A stretch of 30,637 nt of DNA from Diaporthe sp. PMI_573 (lineage: Eukaryota > Ascomycota > Sordariomycetes > Diaporthales > Diaporthaceae). The position numbers and the translations under genes are program-made. Below, one piece after another: positions 20,806-30,637 of this stretch. Position 1 is the stretch's first letter, and each line of letters opens with the position of its first letter. A model generated the notes under the pieces. It had not been told where the DNA came from, searched no databases, and saw only the letters and a list, made by a program, of their open reading frames with translations. Where the stretch lies: positions 1 to 30,637 of the forward strand of contig JAJTUP010000193.1 of the NCBI GenBank assembly GCA_021399435.1. The letters run 5' to 3'.

Positions 20806-22454
20806 ATGGCCAACTTCTATACATCTCTTCCCCAGATTATTCGGGATTACGTAGGCTCAGATCCTTTCGCCATGGGCCTCATCTTCCTCTTCTTCGTTGT
20901 GCTATACCTGTCAATTACCAGATTCCGGACAAGAAGTCGGCTGTCAGCTTTCTCCGGCCCCTTTTTCGCCTCTGTATCATACCTTCCAATGTTGCGGATC
21001 CGCCTTTCTGGCCGCTCCCACCTAGAGTACTTTGAACTCTCGAAGAAATATGGCTCCATGGTCAGAATTGGTCCCAATGACCTGCTGGCGTCCAATCCCG
21101 ACTACCTGCGCCGGATGTCTGCAGCCCGTACGACCTACGAGCGGAGCAGCTGGTACAAGGCGACAAGGCTCGACCCTTATCACGACATGATGGGCAGTAT
21201 CATGGGAAAGCATGCCCACATGTCCCTCCGATCGAAGCTGGCCGCCGGCTACATGGGCAGAGACATCCCAAACCTTGAGTCTGACCTCGACTCCCAGGTC
21301 CAGGCCTTGGTCAGCTTGATCAAGCGTGAGTACCTCTCCGATGGGTCAGCAAATCCAGTCGACTTCGGAAGACTTGCAGACTTCTATGCCCATGATGCCA
21401 AGTCTAAATTGGCGTTTGGCAAGCCCTGGGCCTGCTCGAGACGAATAAGGACGTTCGTGGTATCGTTGCCGTTGTGAAGCTGGCTTTGGATTGGATCCAA
21501 GTGTTCACGGACATTCCGCCTCTCCAGAGAATCTTCTTTTCGAACGTATTGCTCAAGCTCGTTGGGCCAAGGCCGACAGACAGCTGGGGTGTTGGGTACC
21601 TCATGGGGATGGCCAGAGAACTTGTCGCCAGCCGGATGGGGCCAGATGCGAAAGATCAACAAGACCTCTTGGTGAGCTATCATAATTGGCCTCACCATCA
21701 GGCAATAGCTTACTTGAATGCTAGGGATCATTTTTAAATCATGGCCTGGACCGTCGCTCGGCAGAGTCTGAGATCATGTTCCCACTCATCGCCGGCTCAG
21801 ATACAACGGCTAATGCGATCAAGATGACCGTATCACACATCGCAGCCAGCCCAAGCGTCGCCTCAGAGCTTCAGAACGAACTTGACCGTGCTGCCGCCGA
21901 AGGGTTGATCTCTCAGCCTTCGACAGATGAGGAGGCAACAAAGCTCCTTTACCTGGATGCGGTTGTCACCGAGGGCCTCAGGGTAAACCCTCCCTTTGGT
22001 GGACTCATCATGAAGCAAGTTGGCCCTAAGGGAGACACACTCAACGGCCAGTTCATCCCGCCAGGGACAAGGATTGGACACAGCACCTGGGCTGTGGCGC
22101 ACGACGTCTCCCTCTTTGGCGCAGACGCTGATGTCTTCCGGCCAGAGCGTTGGCTCGAGGCCGACGGGAAGACGAGGAGCCTGATGCGCAAGCAGACGGA
22201 TCTCGTCTTTGGCGCGGGAAGATGGGGCTGCCCGGCGAGGACAGTTGCTTTCATCGAGTTAAAGAAGGTGATTGTGGAGGTGGGCCGGAGCCCTTTCTTC
22301 TCTTTTTGACAGGGATCGAATTTACTGACGCTTTACTCAGCTTTTCCGAAACTTCGATTTCCAGTTTATCATTGACGAACCCTCCTGCAAGATCCATCAT
22401 CACCTCTTCATGAGTGGATCCCTACCGATGAGCGTCACGCTTCGAGAGATATAA
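20806..22454 (+). pseudogene. Cytochrome P450 (fungal class E group I), frameshifted
   Basis: Membrane-bound haem monooxygenase of the pisatin-demethylase/benzoate-hydroxylase-like fungal group; substrate unknown. Exons are 20806-21671, 21725-22279 and 22341-22454, with introns of 53 nt (GTGAGC...CTAG) and 61 nt (GTGGGC...TCAG), all in phase 0. The start has CAACCATGG. An N-terminal anchor lies at residues 22-38 and the proline/glycine hinge is weak (FSGPF). I-helix AGSDTTA, ExxR (EGLR), PERF-like FRPERW and haem loop FGAGRWGCPAR are present, and the C-terminus continues after intron 2 (LFRNFDFQFII). In exon 1 the frame breaks at the CCC of 21424-21426 (residue about 207): one base is missing and the following 'LGLLETNKDV' text is in the next frame. 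With it restored the length is about 511 aa, normal for the family. The haem-loop Gly after Cys-Pro is Ala here. Confidence 0.85.
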
Positions 22455-23655
22455 ATGTTTTCTGTCTATGGAGTTGCTGGCCAATAAATGGAAGACTGAT
22501 CACGAATTGTCGTGGGTAAGTTGTCTGGGATGTTTAAGCGATTGGCATCACATTGGTCTATTATCTCGGCAGATGCGCACTTTGGACTTAGGTACATCCG
22601 TACTGCTTTGCAATCCGCTTCTGGGCCGCTTCCCGTCGAGAATTCGAAGGCATAGACGGAATGGCGCGCCTCACTTTGTCACGTTATATCCTCTTATAGC
22701 TCCAGTGTTGCTCAAGTTGCTGTTCGGGCTGCTATGGATGGTAATCCTTCAGGCCATGAACGGCAGAATTTCAATACCTACAATACATTTTCTTTCAATG
22801 CATGAAATCGCTTTTAGGTAGAAGCTTGAGTCCATGACGTACTCTGTAGCAAATGGATTTAGGATGCCCGGAAGGTGTCACGTTTGATGGAAGTAGCGAG
22901 CAAATGTGACCTGAAAATAGTCACCTGCAGGTCGCCTGGACGCAGAAGTGCATTCAGCTGGAGATTCTCGTCGGTCGTGTTCTCTTTTTCTCTATTTTCC
23001 ATTTTCCATTTTATTTGGACCTTTATTCAACAAACTTCAAGCAGGCATAAGATGCCAATTTTAGGTTAGCTGATCGGTAGTCTTGATAACCGCGCCCTGT
23101 GCTCCGGCTTGAATGTCTGCGTCCGGAGTCTAGCTAAAATTGGGCGGACGCAGTCACACCAATTCCTTCAAGCTCGAGGACTCCCAGTTGCAGGACACCG
23201 CGCTGAGCTTACTTATCACTGTACCATCGACTTGCGGGAAGGTGCGGCCTGTCCTGCAAATTGGCACCAAATATCCTTCTATATTAAAGCCGAAATACCA
23301 ATGGCAGACGTACTACCACGGCCGTGAGCCAAGACCATAATGATGTCGCTCACTTCCACTGATCACTTGAGCGCTGTGCCGGCGGCTTTCAGGAAGGGTC
23401 CTGCGTTGCTCTCGAGACCTGCCGGGTTCGGGTGAGTGCTCGGTGTCTGTCCAAGGGACAGCGACAGTATGAGGGTCTTGGCTTTCCCTCGTCTGTGTAC
23501 TATCTGGATTTGAACTGGATGTCAGCTTTTGAGGTGGCTCAGAAGCGGGAGAAGGAGCTCCGCACCTTCATCGTATAGGGGTGGGCTCTGTAAGACAATT
23601 AGCGGCTTGACTTAAGACTTGTTAGAATAAATGCAGAAGCACTCTATTTGTCTTA
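22455..23655. other. Intergenic, no gene seen
   Basis: 1.2 kb between the 3' ends of the P450 and the MADS-like gene, which converge. ORFs at 22468-22821 and 22875-23340 are short and featureless. A T-rich stretch (22980-23030, TTTTC/TTTTCCA units) stands out. No terminator signal can be assigned. Confidence 0.5.
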
Positions 23656-24051
23656 CTAGATCTGGGGATCTGCATCAGAACTGAGGATATCAATCCCCCC
23701 AGGACCGTAAACGTGCCTGGCCGGGGCCGCGTCCCCAAGTGTGGGGCTTTCGGGTCTCGGAGCTCGTGAGTAGCTAATGAGTGGCTCAGCTTGTCGTTGG
23801 GTGTATTTTGGCTGACTGGCTGCGTTCATGCCGGTGGGCATCTTTGCTTCTTCCAGGGCCACACCGGCGATGTCAGTAGCCCTGATGGGCCAGGCATTGG
23901 GAGTCTGGAAGGAATAGAATTTGCCCTCTGTCAGGAAAAGGAAGCAGATGTTTGCATCTGGGCATGTCTCGGATAGTTTCGCACATTGCTTCTGAATGTC
24001 GAATGCCTGCTGCTTAATGATTCGGCTGTCTTCTGAGGATGCTTGCGACAT
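23656..24051 (-). CDS. Short protein with weak MADS/SRF-like segment
   Basis: Single-exon frame of 131 aa starting at an ATG (AAACAATGT context). Residues 8-52 run through a helix (IIKQQAFDIQKQCAKLSE) into two strands (ANICFLFLTEG and KFYSFQTP) and then AWPIRATDI. This order, helix - 'D.....' - hydrophobic strand - 'G.YY.Y' - 'WP', resembles the C-terminal half of the MADS (SRF-type) DNA-binding domain as found in short fungal MADS-like proteins. The basic DNA-contacting helix start (RKRRK-type) is not present, so DNA binding is uncertain. The rest is polar and Pro/Ser-rich. It sits between a P450 and an MFS transporter, where a regulator would be plausible, but that is inference. Could also be an unrelated small protein. 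Confidence 0.5.
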   Translation of the reverse strand: MSQASSEDSRIIKQQAFDIQKQCAKLSETCPDANICFLFLTEGKFYSFQTPNAWPIRATDIAGVALEEAKMPTGMNAASQPKYTQRQAEPLISYSRAPRPESPTLGDAAPARHVYGPGGIDILSSDADPQI

Positions 24052-25064
24052 TGTTTGCTGCGCGTATCAGAACTTGAGGTGCGTGGTTGAAATTGACGGT
24101 GGAGGTTACGGGCGATGGATAGCACCCAGACTTTTTCCTCCCAGAGGTTTAAATATTTTGATGGACCGTATGGGCCTGTCTCCTAAAAAATGAGTATAAA
24201 TTGGGCTGGCTGGAGCACGCGACCATAAACTTTTTAATACTGCCGCCCTGCTGCAGCTACTTTCTGTTCTATTATAGTGATGAACATCCACTTTTCAGTT
24301 TCACTGCGAGAACTGAGTCGTGTGATTCAGCAGGTAACGGGCCTAGAGGAAGGCAGCTAAATCTAACCGCAGGTTTCTAGGCGGTCTGTATTAGGACGAA
24401 ATTGCTTCCAGCCTCATACCAGCGCTAGCAGCCAGCCTGAGTGGAGCAACATCATGTCTCAGGACTTCCTCACGGAATGACTGAACAAGCGATGGGCACA
24501 TAAAACATGTACTTTTTAGGCCATTTACCTGGGACGGGAAAATTTAAAAGCCCTTGTATTGTAGTTACTGTAGCTAGTAAGGCGTACATTAGATTATTGG
24601 TACCTTCCTTGCTATTAGCTTGTGCTTCATTCTAGCCACCCGCGTTTTGATATATCACCCGCTGGACTTGGAATTAGGGCCGCGTACCACGCCCCGAGGA
24701 TAAGCTGTCTCTCGTATAAAGCTGGCGTAAGGCTTATTAAACAAACTTTCACGATTCTCAAGCAGTCTTAGTGTAGCGAAGGAGTTCGCATCCCTCCTCG
24801 AGACCGCCGTCGTTATGAACCCGATTTACAGAAGGGTGGCCGGCACCCAGGGAGCGGAGACTGGGGTTCCACATAGATGGGGTCTGAAAGATGTGTGTTT
24901 GAAATCGATGTAAGATTCGTATCGAAATCTGAGAGGTTTTTGAGACGAAGTGCGACTTTGAACCGAGCCCACTGTCCCTCAATTTAAACCCTACTCTATC
25001 ACAGGCATATCGGATTGCACATATGGTAGCTCTGCAAGCATTGAGTGTGCCAACACACTTGAGA
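24052..25064. other. Intergenic, no gene seen
   Basis: About 1 kb. It lies between the 5' end of the MADS-like gene and the 3' end of the transporter. A minus-strand ORF at 24758-25108 overlaps the transporter tail and has no features of its own. Nothing else was recognised. Confidence 0.5.
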
Positions 25065-27032
25065 TCAATGGTCAGGGTCGTGAGACTGAGCTGCAGCCTG
25101 ATGTTCAAGCTGATGCGCGCTCATAACCTCACCTGCCATCTTGCAGTGCCTCAAGAACAGGCTCATCAAGAAGGCCGTCCCTGAGAGGCTGCTGTACAGC
25201 AGGTAAACTCCTCTCAGACCATAGATATATGCGTCCAGAACCTGCAACTTCTTCAAGCTCTCACTGGGCATTTTTTGAAGCTCCTCAACGAACGCCTCGC
25301 TCTCTCGCGCGATGCCGGTATCAAGGCCTTCCCATCGGAGCTTCACGCTCATCACATTCTGGAACACGGTACCAACCAACACACACCCCTAAGGCCATTC
25401 CGGATTGCCGCATGAATGCGTACATAGCTGCTGCCGGCCCTTCCTCGCCCTGCCTGCACATGGCCTGTGCGGCGAAATTCTGGGCGTTAAGAACCGCGCC
25501 GTGGCCTAGGCCAAGTATGATGAGCACAGTCGCCCATATCATGGTTGACGTGTTCCTATCAAATAAGACCGTCAGGAAAGAGCCAACTGCAGTAAGGACC
25601 CAGCCGAGCCAGATAGGCCAGCGATAGTTCGCTGTACGGGTGACTAATGCCCCGGTGACCATCGAGCTCGGCACAAAGCGTGACCATGATGGGCAGTGTG
25701 GAGAGGCCGGTCCGCACAGGGTCATAGGCCTTGACGGCAAGGAAGTAAAGCGGTATGTAGTACAGCTGGCCATAGATCTGGTTCACCGTCAGCCCATCGA
25801 GTCGTGAGCCGAGACAGCAAGGTCTCTACAAACAATGAGCCCTTGGATTGTACCGCAGATATAGGTGACGATTAAGCTAACATTCCAAAAAAGGCTCCGG
25901 CGGAGGAAGGGCCTCCGACACCATTTGGCCTCGTAGATGAACGTCCATGTTAGCCCAACTACTCCGAGGCACAGCGGAACAATCGTGCCGGGGCTTAACC
26001 AGCTGTATTGCACGCCGCCCCACGAAACAGCGACGAGAAACACAGTACCGGAGAGTATGAAGAGGGAACCTCCGATCCAATCTACCCTTCTGAACTTTTC
26101 CGAAAGCGTAGCAGGAGGTGCTTTGAGGCTGGAAATACTCGGCGAAAGCACCAGGCCTGCCACGCAGAAGGGGAACATAGCGTAGAACACCCAACGCCAG
26201 GTTGAATTCTGCGCAATGATACCTCCCAAGACAGGACCTAAGCAATTTCCCAGGGCCCAGGCGCCGAGACTATACTGAATCAGCCGGTATCAACTAGGAG
26301 GGTAGTCTCACATACACGAAACCGTACCACTTAGGTCTGAAGCGGAGTGGGACAATATCGGTGAAAATGACCAGGCTCAGGACCATGATCCCGGCCCCGC
26401 CGACCCCTTGGAACGCTCTGCCGACCAGGAGCGCCGTAATTTCCGTGGCAAGACAGCAAAGTGAGGTCCCAAGTGTGAATGACACGATGCAAGCGCGGAG
26501 GACGGCAGCACGGCCGAACACATGGCTGGCCTCGGCAAGGAACGGCATCGTGACAGCGCTGGCCAAGAGGTATGCGGTACCAATCCAGATGCCCTGAGTT
26601 GTAGTCAAATGCAGATCAAGGGCGATGGCCTAACGATTGTCAATACTGGATTCCATCATGCGTGATTGGGGAGCCAACATTTAGAGACGTAACTATGATA
26701 CAGGAGTCGAGCGCCACCATGAAAGATAGAACGGACAGTGTTATCATGATTAGGACGTGTCGATTGCTCGGTGCCCAGGTAGAAGTCTGATGAGCCACGT
26801 GCTCGTCTGACGGGAGAAAACGGTGGTTGGAAAGACTGCTGGAGAGCGAGAAGTGGTGCGAAGTCATTGTAGTCGGAGTATTAGGAGGAGTTGTATTCCA
26901 AAGGGCGGCGACGGGGATATGATGTACGGCCGGTACCCGTGTAGTCAATGCAAGCCCCTCGTCTCGGAGCTCCTCTGCTTTCAAAACCTTTGGATCTTTA
27001 TGCGTAGGCGGTGGCCGTCTTAAATAAGACAT
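25065..27032 (-). pseudogene. MFS drug-efflux transporter (DHA2, 14-TM type), frameshifted
   Basis: Proton-driven exporter family of the plasma membrane, often used to expel secondary metabolites. Exons are 27032-26679, 26629-26316, 26269-25834 and 25777-25065; introns of 49 (GTTGGC...TTAG), 46 (GTATGT...TATAG) and 56 nt (GTTTGT...CCAG) all restore the frame. A 75-residue hydrophilic N-terminus precedes TM1 (ITLSVLSFMVALDSCIIV). Motif A-like FGRAAVL, RAFQGVGGAG, and motif C-like GPVLGGIIAQ followed by WRWVFY are clear. Later segments include GQLYYIPLYF and LGLGHGAVLN. Two breaks occur in exon 4: one extra base in AAA 25675-25677 (before the 'VPSSMVTGALV' text) and one in AA 25374-25375 (before 'GTVFQNVM'). 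Ignoring them the protein would be about 604 aa, close to the family size. A TATAAAAG box lies 112 nt upstream. Either a young pseudogene or an assembly-damaged functional gene. Confidence 0.85.
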
Positions 27033-28214
27033 AGTGTGTTCTAGGTGACTAGAATGACCAGCAATGATGGGAAAGTAAGCGTTGATAGAAAAATGATGGG
27101 AGATTGGGTGTCTGTAGCGAAAATTCGGAATAAGATGCGGCCCTTTTATAAGTACAGCCGGTTAGGGGAGAGCTTTAGCTATGCCTGATCAATCTCGACA
27201 ACCCAAGAGTCAAGAAAACTACTGACATTAGTGTGTCTGCGATGCCTCCCAGGAAAGAAGCCAAACTTATCTAGCGCACTGATATATCTTTAGAATAAAA
27301 TGTTCAAAGTCAAAATCGTGTGATTTCGTTCGTCATTCTACATAGTTTTGAGTAAAGTTATCCGAGGAAATACTATACAGTACATACCCTAAAAGATAGA
27401 ACAGGAGTTACGAGGTAGACCTCGCAATAACCTAGACTACCTATTTGATCGTGGGATGTGGAATATTAGTACGCAACTCCCTGGAGTCTGCCTTCTCTTG
27501 ACCCTTCAATCGCCGTAGGCCGCCCAAACTTTGAGACACTAGCGCTAGTACTGTACCGAAATTGATCCCATTCAACGACGTGGCTCTGTGAATACAGTAT
27601 CTAAAAGTTCAAGCGCAGAATTAGACTTATAGCACTAGAGTACAAGCAAAGCAAGACATACTAGGAAGACTATGCTTAGTCAGGAAACCGCGCGACCTGA
27701 CCGAGACTCGTTCAATTTGAACGAGTCCCAATTCAATTTCTACGCATGCCAGCAATGGTATTACGTAGGCTCAGCCTCATCTGGAGGTTCTCAAGGCACC
27801 CCTCGCGCTTTTGGTGAAGGCGCATGTGAGGCGTGGGTGCCGTGATATGCGATTTACGAGCTAGTCGTACGGTCACGTCATTTTCACCATGACGCGAAGG
27901 GATGGGGCTGTTTATCCCAGCAGCATGGTGCGATACATTTGGCAACGAGTTAAGCGCATGATCGGTTCACCATCTGCAGCTTGTGCGGGAAAGGACTTTC
28001 CTGTATTGCCGTACTCATCATAGCTCTCACCGCCTTTGCTGCCGCAGTTTAGCAGTGCCTGCTTTGGGACTATATGGGTCCTCTACGCCTACGTAGATAT
28101 GTAGTGTCCAAGTAATCATTAGAATCCATAGAATTAGGGTCCAGATCTTCGGGGGCCTGCTGAAGGCGACTCGACCTCAGAAGCCCAATCTCATATTGTG
28201 AAGGGGCTGCTTGA
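27033..28214. other. Intergenic, transporter promoter and gene-free DNA
   Basis: 1.2 kb. The first 150 bp are the promoter of the minus-strand transporter (TATA box at 27144-27151). Beyond that stops are frequent in all frames; the minus ORFs at 27733-27945 and 28070-28321 are short and featureless. Nothing else seen. Confidence 0.5.
27144..27151 (-). promoter_or_regulatory. TATA box of the MFS transporter gene
   Basis: On the minus strand the sequence reads TATAAAAG, a consensus TATA element, 112 nt upstream of the transporter start codon. Motif and distance are the only evidence. Confidence 0.5.
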
Positions 28215-28727
28215 AGGATTCCTCCTGTCCAAGGCGGGGTAGGGGGCCGCCTATACGATCTCTTGCCCGGGGTAGCGGCCGAGCGGGATGTGGCGTCGGC
28301 CCCGCCTAACCCCAAGCTCAACGTCGCCGACGAGGTCGATCACTTTGTGCACCCGACGCTGGTGTGTGTCTGCAAGCAGTTCCTGGAGCTGGCGATCTCG
28401 ATCAACACCCGTGCGGTAGAGGCCGTGGAATCTGGGATGAGACTGCCCAAGAGTCTCCGGCTTGAGTCACAGATAAAGCACCTCAGAACGTTGCCCTATA
28501 CAGCGAGCGTCGCCTCTTTGATCTCTTGTATCCGAGCCTCGGAAGTGCGACTTGCATTGAACTCCAACGCCGGCCTTGTGGCCTGGACTACCCTCGGGCA
28601 CGACTGGGTCTTCCGCGTCGCAATATGCAATAAGCGCGTGGATTGCCACGGTTCTTCGCTGCAGTCCTTCACACGCTGGAAGTGGAGTGATTCTACATGG
28701 AGGCTGATCCGTGATGCTGTCAAATGA
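28215..28727 (+). CDS. Unrecognised open frame, no clear start
   Basis: The frame is open from 28215 to the TGA at 28725-28727 (170 codons), but there is no ATG until residue about 75 (SGMRLPKSLR), so the beginning would have to come from an upstream exon or the gene is truncated. The text is protein-like: VADEVDHFVHPTLVCVCKQF, then a helix LELAISINTRAVEAVESG, then LNSNAGLVAWTTLGHDWVFR. No family was recognised; no signal peptide or membrane segment. It converges on the downstream minus-strand P450 with an 81-bp gap. It may be the C-terminal remnant of a larger gene. Two minus-strand ORFs within it are shadows. Confidence 0.35.
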   Translation, partial: RIPPVQGGVGGRLYDLLPGVAAERDVASAPPNPKLNVADEVDHFVHPTLVCVCKQFLELAISINTRAVEAVESGMRLPKSLRLESQIKHLRTLPYTASVASLISCIRASEVRLALNSNAGLVAWTTLGHDWVFRVAICNKRVDCHGSSLQSFTRWKWSDSTWRLIRDAVK

Positions 28728-28808
28728 ACCTGGTGACGAATGTCGGTATCAGGTCGGCATGCTGTGGTCAGAAATCCACTTAAGCTACCTTATGATGGGA
28801 CAGATATG

Positions 28809-30597
28809 TCAAATGCCATTTGTATTTCCTTCACCCGGATGTCGATGACGGACAATAACGGGCACATCTTTGTCGAAAGTGTGTAGACCAAAAGGCAGCA
28901 CTCGGTGATGTGAAACAACGCTGGCCGCGGCAACAGGATCAAGGAGCTGGATGTCTATCCTCCTCATCACCGTCGCCACTGAGCACAACATCATCTTCTT
29001 CGCCAAGGTCTCGCCAGGGCACCTCGAGGACCCGCCTCCGAAGGGAAACCAGTGTCCCTGGATACCACTGGTAACAAGCTGTGCGTTGCGGTCGTTCTCC
29101 GCTGTCCGCGGTTCATTCGGTAGCGCAGGGACACCTGGCCGACGAAGGGGCCCACTCTGGGGCTCGTCGGGGTACCTCAGGAACCGCTCTGCCCAGAAGC
29201 TGTCAACTGGGTATGCGGGCCTCATCGCCGAGAGCAGTGGACCAGTGTTCCAAAATGACTCGTCGAGACCACCATCCCAGTTGGCGAACACAACTAGCTC
29301 GTCGTCCCGCCCGATCTGCCGGCCTCCTGCAAGATTGAAATCGGAACCAGGGCACCTCCTACCCACGGTTCCTGCAACACGAAGTCTCAGAGTCTCATGG
29401 TAGACGGAGTTCAACAGGGGCGCTCTCATGAGTTTGTCAGTATCAGGCTCCCCGGACCTTGAGCACGCGGCGGCGATCTCGGATTCAACCCGACCTGCAA
29501 GATTTTGATCGAGGAAGACGTGCAAAATCATCCAGATAGTAGCTGGGATGCTGTTTGCTATAGTTCTAACTGAAGTCAGCTCTTACCCAGGAGTGAAATT
29601 TGAATTCGGCACATACACGAGAGATATCCCAGCATCACGCTAGCGATACCATCGTCAGAGAAGCCCATGTTTTCATGGCGTTCAACCATTCTCCTGATGC
29701 AGCGAGACCCCCAAATTGGTTCGTATTCAAGATCCTCAAGCGATCTCCAATCAGCCAGCGACTTACAAATCGCCCTCCAGGTCTTGAAGTTTTCGATCAT
29801 TTTGGCCCGCGCTTTATGCCGTGATGGGACGAGCCAGGCGGGTAGGCCCATTGAGAGAGCCGGAAATGCCTGATAGAATGCAACAAAGTCATCACAGAAT
29901 GTGGGACAGACTTTGAAAATATAATCGCCATACAGAGCTCTCACTTCGGCGTGGAAGATTATAGGAAACAGTAAGTCGTAGAGGTCTGGGGACAAATACT
30001 TTGTGGGGCCTACTCGGTGACTCGTCTCAGAGCAAAGATTCTCTAGGAACCTCTGACTTGTAGACCGTAGGTGAGATCCCTGAAAGTACGTCGCAAAGTC
30101 CATGCGTTGATGGTTGATGATTCGCCGGGAAGGGTCGGGATGGGATGTGCTGAGCGTTATTGACGTCTCAAATTTCGAGATGTTGTCGTGTGCAAATACC
30201 GAGAGATCTCTCTCGGGCATCCCGAAGAAACTTGTCAGGGCATCCCTCAGGCTAGGAGATGGGACCAGGTCTCGGCTCCTCCAAAGTCCTCGAACCTGCT
30301 CTCCCGGCTTCACCAGATAAATACCGCGACAGGCAAGGATTGTAGAGACACAAAATCGGTACAGACGTAGGCTGAACGGTTCAATTAGTCTATTTCTCAA
30401 GGTCTGAAGCTTATGTCAACGTACCGCAACTGACGAAGGAACACATCAAGATTCAACAAGTGGATCAAGGTAGGTTGCGTCCGAGGAAGGGGGGAGTGAG
30501 GCATAGCATGATTGTTAGGCTGCCATATAAGGGTGTAAATGTAGGCCAGGAGTATGAAAAAGCAGGAAAAGAAGAGCGCATAGGCGGCATTTTCCAT
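28809..30597 (-). CDS. Cytochrome P450, CYP7/CYP8-like fungal type
   Basis: Intact haem monooxygenase of 562 aa; substrate unknown, but this group (steroid 7-alpha-hydroxylase/prostacyclin-synthase-like) acts on terpenoid, steroid or fatty-acid-type molecules. Exons are 30597-30425, 30371-29617 and 29569-28809. The introns of 53 nt (GTACGT, branch CTAAT, TTCAG) and 47 nt (GTATGT, branch CTGAC, TTCAG) join phases correctly. An N-terminal membrane anchor lies at residues about 5-25 (AYALFFSCFFILLAYIYTLI). GIYLVKPGEQVRGLWR is the usual substrate-region block. ExxR is ETLR (368-371), the PERF-like motif is AERF, and the haem loop is FPFGGGSSRCPGE with C493 as the iron ligand. The I-helix lacks the usual AGxDT; the region reads ANSIPATIWM, as is normal in the CYP7/CYP8 group, where N replaces the acidic-Thr pair. 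Its 5' end is 40 bp from the window edge, so the promoter lies outside. Confidence 0.9.
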
Positions 30598-30637
30598 CCA
30601 AAGTGTCAGAATGGCCTGCGCAAAGTCCTTAAAATTG

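Noticed and set aside
28951..29403. 150-codon plus-strand ORF
   Set aside because: It is the antisense shadow of exon 3 of the intact P450, whose ExxR and haem motifs are in the minus frame.
1..30637. CRISPR arrays, bacterial operons, tRNA and rRNA genes, transposase or reverse-transcriptase genes
   Set aside because: None seen. The gene structure is eukaryotic with spliceosomal introns; no regularly spaced repeats, cloverleaf-type sequence or transposon domain was recognised by eye.

Overview
The window looks like nuclear DNA of a filamentous ascomycete (Pezizomycotina). Recognisable genes are split by short introns of 46 to 61 nt with GTANGT/GTGAGT-type donors, CTAAC/CTGAC-like branch sites and YAG/AAG acceptors, and the protein families are fungal ones. 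The genus cannot be settled from the sequence alone. Coding density is low: roughly half of the 30.6 kb holds no gene I can support. Together with the mix of orphan, lineage-specific and damaged genes, this suggests an accessory or subtelomeric-type region rather than a conserved core block.

Left part (1-8.4 kb): a C2H2-like zinc-finger protein (506-1441, +), a decayed F-box-like fragment (2652-3212, -) next to an A/T-rich and polypurine stretch, a broken Est1-type DNA/RNA-binding-domain gene (3946-5874, -), 1.5 kb with no supported gene, and a two-exon, intrinsically disordered unknown protein (7408-8350, +).

Middle part (8.4-20.3 kb): a 2.6 kb gene-free stretch, then an intact two-exon sirtuin of the Hst3/Hst4 kind (10951-11929, +), a frameshifted four-TM membrane protein (12649-13179, +), an unresolved stretch with a stop-interrupted minus-strand frame (13316-13813), a small secreted cysteine-containing protein (14859-15416, +), a three-TM protein resembling the membrane anchor of certain fungal P450s but lacking the catalytic part (16797-17177, +), 2.1 kb of non-coding DNA with imperfect repeats, and an intact two-exon protein of unknown family (19324-20302, +).

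Right part (20.8-30.6 kb): metabolism-type genes. They are a class-I fungal P450 with a frameshift (20806-22454, +), a short protein weakly like a MADS/SRF domain (23656-24051, -), a 14-TM MFS drug-efflux-type transporter with two frameshifts (25065-27032, -), an unrecognised open frame (28215-28727, +) and an intact P450 of the CYP7/CYP8-like type (28809-30597, -). Oxidases plus an exporter are the usual tailoring part of a secondary-metabolite cluster. No backbone enzyme (PKS, NRPS, terpene cyclase) lies in the window, so the set is either the edge of a cluster continuing beyond base 30637 or a remnant.

The most notable general observation is that four recognisable genes carry six single-base frame breaks, all in or next to short homopolymer runs, while the other spliced genes are clean. 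This points either to young pseudogenes or to homopolymer errors in the assembly. I did not find a convincing new multi-gene system.
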